Position numbers and translations under genes: made by a program. Below, one piece after another: positions 59,537-64,000 of a stretch of 64,000 nucleotides of DNA. Under the pieces are notes generated by a model. That model saw only the letters and a list, made by a program, of their open reading frames with translations. It ran no database searches and was not told where the DNA came from. Position 1 is the first letter of the stretch; each line of letters begins with the position of its first letter. The stretch is from Acinetobacter sp. NIPH 2100 (GTDB lineage: Bacteria; Pseudomonadota; Gammaproteobacteria; Pseudomonadales; Moraxellaceae), in NCBI RefSeq assembly GCF_000369805.1, contig NZ_KB850224.1, positions 2,800,399 to 2,864,398 of the forward strand, given 5' to 3'.

Positions 59537-60991
59537 ATGGAAATAGAGCTAAAATTTCAACTCCCTGAATCTAAGAAAAAAAGTGTTTTACAGGCCTTAA
59601 GCAAACAAAAAGCACAGAAAATTCGATTGCAAGCAAAATACTATGACACCGCTGACCGTTTGCTTGCTAAAAATTATGTGGCCATTCGTCTGCGCCAAGA
59701 GGGCGAACATTGGGTGCAGACCTTTAAAGCCGCCAGTAAAAACCATTTACAACGCATCGAAGAAGATATCTATTTAGGTAAATGTGCCCAAGAACCTGAA
59801 CTTGATCTGTCTCTCTACAAACATAATCAAACCGTTCAAACTGTACTTCGTGATGTTTTAGGTGAGCAAGCTGCTGAACTACAGTTGCAGTTCCAAACTG
59901 ACGTACAGCGTACCTTTCATGTATTTGAGTTTGAGGGTTCTCAAATTGAGGTCTGTTTGGATGATGGTGAAATCCGAACCCCAACTGATCGTGCCAAAAT
60001 CAGCGAAGTCGAATTTGAGTTGAAACAAGGTTCAGCACAAGGCTTGATTAATTTTGCCAAAACGTGGGTAGATAAATACCAACTTTGGCTGGATGTGCGC
60101 AGTAAGGCCGAACGTGGCAATTTACTGGCCGTTGGCAAAGCGGTATCCCCTGCCACCAAGGCGAAATCACTGAATTTAGATACAGATGTCCGTGCTGAAC
60201 AAGCCCTTAAACTGATTATCGAAAATACCCTAAATCATATCCTGCCAAATGCAGCTGCAATCGCTGATGGTGTAGCAGAAGCTGACCATATTCACCAAGC
60301 CCGTGTTGGTTTACGTCGTTTACGTTCAGCTTTAAAACATTTTTCTAATTGGTCGGCACATATTGATCCGACTTGGGAAAATCAGTTGGCTGATATTTTT
60401 AGAGCTTTGGGGCAATCACGTGATAATGATGCAATTCAAGATTCCATCATTCCCTTAGTAAAAGAGGTTTGTGATTTTGATTTCCCATTCCCTGAAAGTG
60501 TTGACAGTAGTATTTCTCAGTTATTAAGCCACCCTAAAACCACACAGCTATTTTTAGCGTTATTCAGCTTTACTTATAGTGAGCATGAGTCTAAGCCTAA
60601 ACTTTCAAAACAAGCAGCGAAAAGCTTAAGCAAGCTCTACCAAAATATCCTAAAAGATGCGGCCCAATTTTCAAGCTTAGAAGTTGAACAACAACATCGT
60701 ACTCGTAAACGCGTTAAACAGCTGCGTTATTGCATCGACTTTATTGCCGGGATTTACCCTGAGAAACAAGTTCAGCAATTTTTGAACAAACTGCAACCCA
60801 TTCAGGAATATTTAGGTTTTTATAATGACCTGTTTGTCGCTGAGCAGATCTTTGGACAACAGGCTGCGAAGCATTCACAATTTTTATTTGCTTTAGGTTG
60901 GGTTAAGGCTCAACAACCACATGTGGCAAAGAAAGCGAATAAAAAGCTACAGGGTTTATCTGCTAAAGATATTTTTTGGGGTGAAGAGTGA
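59537..60991 (+). CDS. ygiF: CYTH-CHAD inorganic triphosphatase
   Basis: Encodes 484 aa from the ATG at 59537, chosen because AGGAG lies ten bases upstream (59522-59526). The N-terminal CYTH domain opens with the ExExK signature (Glu2, Glu4, Lys6), and ARG/LYS residues for triphosphate follow (YYDTADRLL, AIRLRQEGEHWVQTFK). From about residue 250 a CHAD domain (HQARVGLRRLRSALKHF) binds polyphosphate. Fits YgiF, which hydrolyses tripolyphosphate. Confidence 0.92.
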   Translation: MEIELKFQLPESKKKSVLQALSKQKAQKIRLQAKYYDTADRLLAKNYVAIRLRQEGEHWVQTFKAASKNHLQRIEEDIYLGKCAQEPELDLSLYKHNQTVQTVLRDVLGEQAAELQLQFQTDVQRTFHVFEFEGSQIEVCLDDGEIRTPTDRAKISEVEFELKQGSAQGLINFAKTWVDKYQLWLDVRSKAERGNLLAVGKAVSPATKAKSLNLDTDVRAEQALKLIIENTLNHILPNAAAIADGVAEADHIHQARVGLRRLRSALKHFSNWSAHIDPTWENQLADIFRALGQSRDNDAIQDSIIPLVKEVCDFDFPFPESVDSSISQLLSHPKTTQLFLALFSFTYSEHESKPKLSKQAAKSLSKLYQNILKDAAQFSSLEVEQQHRTRKRVKQLRYCIDFIAGIYPEKQVQQFLNKLQPIQEYLGFYNDLFVAEQIFGQQAAKHSQFLFALGWVKAQQPHVAKKANKKLQGLSAKDIFWGEE

Positions 60992-61011
60992 TAACTCCGC
61001 GAGAAAAAACC

Positions 61012-61125
61012 ACCTTACATCCCTATCGTGCTGGCGGCATGGATGCCGCCGTTAAGCTGTGGCATCAAGGATGTGCCATCAGCTTAACAGAAGGGTTTTG
61101 TTACTTTTGCCCAGTCAAAAGTAAG
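61012..61125. repeat. Multi-palindrome intergenic element
   Basis: Three inverted repeats in a row: GGCGGCAT-GG-ATGCCGCC (61033-61050), GTTAAGCTG...CAGCTTAAC with inner TGGCA/TGCCA (61051-61088), and TTACTTTTG...CAAAAGTAA (61101-61124). It is GC-richer than the surroundings and has no gene. The build is that of a dispersed palindromic repeat such as REP or MITE-like elements; copy number cannot be seen here. May end transcription of the CYTH-CHAD gene. Confidence 0.6.
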
Positions 61126-61246
61126 GCACCATCTATACAAAAGGTATTAGGTTATTCATAATTTTTGAGGTCTTGCTCACCTTAACGGAAAATGAAAATT
61201 AGTTCTTTAGCAGGCAGATAATATCTTCGTATTGAGCTTAGATCAT

Positions 61247-61879
61247 TTACCGATATTTGCCAAAAATCTTCCATGTACCATTATCTGCAATCGGATCACT
61301 ATAACGATCATTTCGCTGCTTACGTGGCTTATCCCTTGCATCCACCAATTTAAAATGCGGTTCAACACTCAAAATCATGCCATTCATATAAAAACGAGTC
61401 CGCGTATATTCACTTTGCCCATGCTGAAACACGTAAGTCCTTAAATCAATAAACTCACGATGTGCCACCAAAGCAGCGGTATCATCACTGCCCAACCATT
61501 CTTGCATTGCAAAGATCTGATCGGTCTCAAACTGTCCGCATTTTTCTAGCAAAGCAGCCACACCTCGGAAAGTTTTAGACTCTTTGGCAGGTGTTTTATT
61601 AATACGAATTCGATCAACATGAAAGAAAAACAACGGCAAATTTAAATGACTTGGTAAATGAATCGCATCCATCACCTCATCTTGCATAAACGACTGGCAT
61701 AACTGCTGTGCTCTTTCGATCAGCGGTTGCCATTGTCGATAATATTCATCAACCTCATCCTTTAGACCATAATAAATAGGCAAGCCCTCGACATTTTCTA
61801 AATATTGAGGCGGATGGATATGTTGGCGTAGTAAGGCTATATCTGTTTTTAAGCTTTGAATCGCGATTGCATCTTGCAT
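61247..61879 (-). CDS. Conserved hypothetical protein
   Basis: Encodes 210 aa, no signal peptide or membrane helix. Charged, with several aromatic/His residues (HPPQYLENVEGLPIYYGL, FFFHVDRIRIN, TYVFQHGQSEYTRTRFYMNGMILSVEPHFKLVDAR). No family is recognised. Divergent from the DUF3144 gene, with 105 bases between them. Confidence 0.7.
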   Translation of the reverse strand: MQDAIAIQSLKTDIALLRQHIHPPQYLENVEGLPIYYGLKDEVDEYYRQWQPLIERAQQLCQSFMQDEVMDAIHLPSHLNLPLFFFHVDRIRINKTPAKESKTFRGVAALLEKCGQFETDQIFAMQEWLGSDDTAALVAHREFIDLRTYVFQHGQSEYTRTRFYMNGMILSVEPHFKLVDARDKPRKQRNDRYSDPIADNGTWKIFGKYR

Positions 61880-61924
61880 AGTGATTATTCTAATTGCTTA
61901 GGCTATTTTAGATTAAGGCAAAGG

Positions 61925-61953
61925 TTTAGTTTCGACAAGGCTTTGTCTATAAT
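61925..61953 (+). promoter_or_regulatory. Promoter of the DUF3144 gene
   Basis: TTTAGT (61925-61930) and a perfect TATAAT (61948-61953) with 17 bases between, 31 bases upstream of the ATG at 61985. Confidence 0.6.
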
Positions 61954-61984
61954 AAGGTGTCTTTACTTGTCGCTGGAAAATATC

Positions 61985-62368
61985 ATGTCTCAAAAAATTA
62001 ACGCCACCGATGTGACGGATGAAGAAGCTTTAAATGCGGTGTTTTTTGAGCGTGCAGATGAATTTATTAAACTTGCCAATGATTTCTGCCGACCACCCAA
62101 AGGTCAGCAACCAAAGCCAGAAGAATTACGTGGCCAAGTCAGCGCAGCCATGCTATTTGCCACTGCTCGCTTTAATACATGGGTCGCAGCCAATAACTTT
62201 AAAGATGGCAATGAAATGCGTGAGGCCAAAGAGCAAGTGATGTCTTATCTGCTGCAACAATTCCAAATGATGCTGGAAGATAATTTTGACGAATATTGTG
62301 AACAGTTTGAAAACTACTTACGCTTTCGTAAGAATGAAGATTTTCATGCACATAAACACGATCATTAA
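61985..62368 (+). CDS. DUF3144 family protein
   Basis: Encodes 127 aa. All-helical, with the family pattern FFERADEFIKLAND, GQVSAAMLFATARFNTWVAA and FQMMLEDNFDEYCEQFENY. The C-terminal tail is His/Asp-rich (HAHKHDH). The start at 61985 follows a TATAAT promoter; the in-frame extension to 61856 overlaps the divergent gene and is not supported. Function unknown. Confidence 0.88.
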   Translation: MSQKINATDVTDEEALNAVFFERADEFIKLANDFCRPPKGQQPKPEELRGQVSAAMLFATARFNTWVAANNFKDGNEMREAKEQVMSYLLQQFQMMLEDNFDEYCEQFENYLRFRKNEDFHAHKHDH

Positions 62369-62380
62369 TCGTTGATTGTT

Positions 62381-62413
62381 AAAAGAAAGCCACCTGATCG
62401 GTGGCTTTCTTTT
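62381..62413. terminator. Bidirectional terminator between the DUF3144 and M16 genes
   Basis: Fourteen-bp stem AAAAGAAAGCCACC / GGTGGCTTTCTTTT, loop TGATC, between convergent genes. Confidence 0.93.
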
Positions 62414-62418
62414 ATTGC

Positions 62419-64000
62419 TTATTTCAAGTCTTGTGCTTGACCATATTGGTCAGCCATCACTTCTACAAACTGATCAAGTTTGATGTATTTTTTAATTGCA
62501 GCATTCACATCTTCTTTGCTTAGTTTCGCAAGCTCCTGATCACGCTCGGCACGATCCAACAGCGTTTTGTTACGCTCTAACTGACCTGTCAACATGCCAT
62601 GAATATTGCGCTCATCTTCTAAAGCAGTCACTCGCTTCTTCATGATATCCGCTTTGGCTGCTTCTACTTCCTGCTCGGTCACGCCTTTACTTAACAGCTC
62701 ATTTAGAACTTTATGTACAGATTGCGATACTTGTGCAGAGCGACCTGACGTGTAGTTTGCTGTGATGCTTAAGGTACCATCATCAATGTCTGGATCAAGA
62801 TCTAAGCTACTGCCAAAACCATAGACCAGAGCATTTTTCTCACGTAACTCTTGCGCCAAACGAGATGAAAGCTGTGAGTTACCTAAAACATGACTGAGAA
62901 TAATTAAAGCAGGCGCATCTTTATGGTACGAACCGACGGGTAATGCTAAAACACTTTGGTAGCTACCAAACTCACGTTGTTCAGATAATGCATGCACTTT
63001 TTGTGCTTTATAAACCGTATATTGCCCAGTCACTTTGGTGAATGGCTGTTTTGCTTTCCAAGAACCAAAAGCTTTCTGTAAAGTCTTCTGCATTTTCTTG
63101 GCATCAAAATCACCCGTCACTGCAATTTGTGCATGATCTGTCACAAAGAATTGATCATAGAATTGTTTCACTTGCGGCTGAGTTGCTTCACTAATCTGTT
63201 TCTTCGCAAGCTCAGGTTCAAAGTGATAACGTATATCACCCGGTTGATAGATTTCCAGAATCTTAGATAAGGTCATCGATGACACAACGGCTGGTTCTGT
63301 ATATGGACGATCCAGTACAGACAAGCTTTGATTTTTTGCCAGATCAAACTCAGTTTGCGAGAATTTTGGCTGTTTCAGGACATCGACAATAAAGTTAAAG
63401 AAGTCTTCGAACTTGTCTTTTTTCGCTTGAACAACGATGGTAAAACCATTGCCATTTGAACTGACCGATGCACCACCACTCGCCGCAATCGCCTTATCGG
63501 TAATTTCCTGCAAGGTATGTTTCTCAGAACCACGCAGCATTAAATAGCTGGCTAAATCTAAAGTGACCCCTTTGCCAAATAATGTTTTTTCATCACCAAA
63601 ATCCAAGCTAATCGTGGCATAAGTTTTATCGTCACGTGTTGGGGTTGGGAACAGCGCGTAACGAATGCCATTCTTTAATTCACCACGCTGAATTTTCTGT
63701 TCATTTTTTTGCAATTGCTGAGCAGACTGAGCCATGAATTGGGTCACTTCCTGCTTATAAACATTTGCATCTTTTAATGGCTCAGGCTTTTCATCGCTTT
63801 GATCTAAAGTTTTTGGCTTCTCTTCAGCTTTCATGGTCATCGCTTTCTTTTGATCTTCGGGCGTTGGTAAAATATCGCCAGAAATACGATGTGAAGAGAC
63901 TAAAAATTCTTTTAAAGTTTTATTTGCATCATTCAGCTTTAAGTCTTGAACGGCTTGTAAGTCCTTAAAATATTGATCCCATTGACCATGCGATGAAACT
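62419..64000 (-). CDS. M16-family zinc metallopeptidase, N-terminal half missing
   Basis: Open for 527 codons from the stop at 62419 to the right window edge with no stop, so the ATG at 63840 is internal. The visible part is the C-terminal half: a linker (DILPTPEDQKK), a degenerate M16 domain (NGIRYALFPTPTRDDK ... LDLASYLMLRGSEKHT) where the HxxEH zinc motif is absent, as expected for the non-catalytic half, and an M16_C domain (PALIILSHVLGNSQLSSRLAQELREKNALVYG). The catalytic half with HxxEH should lie beyond 64000. Periplasmic or membrane-linked peptidases of this type are common in proteobacteria. Confidence 0.9.
   Translation of the reverse strand, partial: VSSHGQWDQYFKDLQAVQDLKLNDANKTLKEFLVSSHRISGDILPTPEDQKKAMTMKAEEKPKTLDQSDEKPEPLKDANVYKQEVTQFMAQSAQQLQKNEQKIQRGELKNGIRYALFPTPTRDDKTYATISLDFGDEKTLFGKGVTLDLASYLMLRGSEKHTLQEITDKAIAASGGASVSSNGNGFTIVVQAKKDKFEDFFNFIVDVLKQPKFSQTEFDLAKNQSLSVLDRPYTEPAVVSSMTLSKILEIYQPGDIRYHFEPELAKKQISEATQPQVKQFYDQFFVTDHAQIAVTGDFDAKKMQKTLQKAFGSWKAKQPFTKVTGQYTVYKAQKVHALSEQREFGSYQSVLALPVGSYHKDAPALIILSHVLGNSQLSSRLAQELREKNALVYGFGSSLDLDPDIDDGTLSITANYTSGRSAQVSQSVHKVLNELLSKGVTEQEVEAAKADIMKKRVTALEDERNIHGMLTGQLERNKTLLDRAERDQELAKLSKEDVNAAIKKYIKLDQFVEVMADQYGQAQDLK

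Noticed and set aside
61856..61984. N-terminal extension of the DUF3144 protein
   Set aside because: Overlaps the divergent gene and precedes the TATAAT promoter; the ATG at 61985 gives the family's usual N-terminus.

Overview
The window is a chromosomal core-genome segment of a low-GC gammaproteobacterium, almost certainly an Acinetobacter species. Supporting evidence: protein sequences resembling known Acinetobacter families (an ESPR-containing trimeric autotransporter, a BLP2-like Ig-repeat protein, a META+DUF4377 lipoprotein), the dat-ddc pair for 1,3-diaminopropane, an rnfB-nth pair with no other rnf genes, and very AT-rich intergenic DNA. I see no rRNA, tRNA, CRISPR array, prophage or insertion sequence.

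Layout. 1-2640 (minus): the N-terminal 880 codons of a trimeric autotransporter adhesin running off the left edge. 3.1-9.3 kb (plus): MTHFS, Lon, a candidate small RNA, RlmH, a DODA/YgiD-type dioxygenase and a META/DUF4377 lipoprotein. 9.3-15.5 kb: gdhA facing away from rnfB-nth, then a minus-strand group (small membrane protein, adk, DUF445 protein, secreted protein). 15.7-18.2 kb: mrdA (PBP2) overlapping rsmD. 18.2-22.7 kb: small secreted proteins, a GNAT acetyltransferase, a DUF2238 membrane protein and a BLP2-like protein. 22.9-28.9 kb: a SohB-type protease and the high-affinity phosphate operon pstSCAB, headed by an excellent tandem PHO box but without phoU.

29-40 kb is metabolic. A transporter of the aromatic-amino-acid type, a thiamine-diphosphate 2-keto-acid decarboxylase (IpdC-like), a divergent Lrp-family regulator and an aldehyde dehydrogenase look like a unit converting an aromatic amino acid or its keto acid to the aldehyde and acid (for example indole-3-acetate or phenylacetate). 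They are followed by dat-ddc, which makes 1,3-diaminopropane. 40-45.6 kb: a SIMPL-domain protein and two tandem paralogous TonB-dependent receptors, each preceded by a Fur-box-like site.

45.6-52.3 kb: two TetR-controlled lipid-related loci. One TetR is divergent from a DUF4442 hotdog protein with two palindromic operators between them; the other (FabR/DesT type) is divergent from a ferredoxin reductase plus acyl desaturase pair. A PerM-type membrane protein and Dps follow. 52.3-64 kb: rapA, rluA, a GlcG/HbpS-like gene, hemL, thiE, a DUF962 protein, a CYTH-CHAD triphosphatase, a structured palindromic repeat, an unrecognised gene, a DUF3144 gene and the C-terminal half of an M16 peptidase cut by the right edge.

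No single locus is clearly a new system. The items most worth checking are the lon-rlmH small RNA candidate, the keto-acid decarboxylase cluster with its repeated promoter element, the double operator at the TetR/DUF4442 locus, the isolated RnfB, and the multi-hairpin element near 61.0 kb. Assignments come from reading the sequence without database searches.
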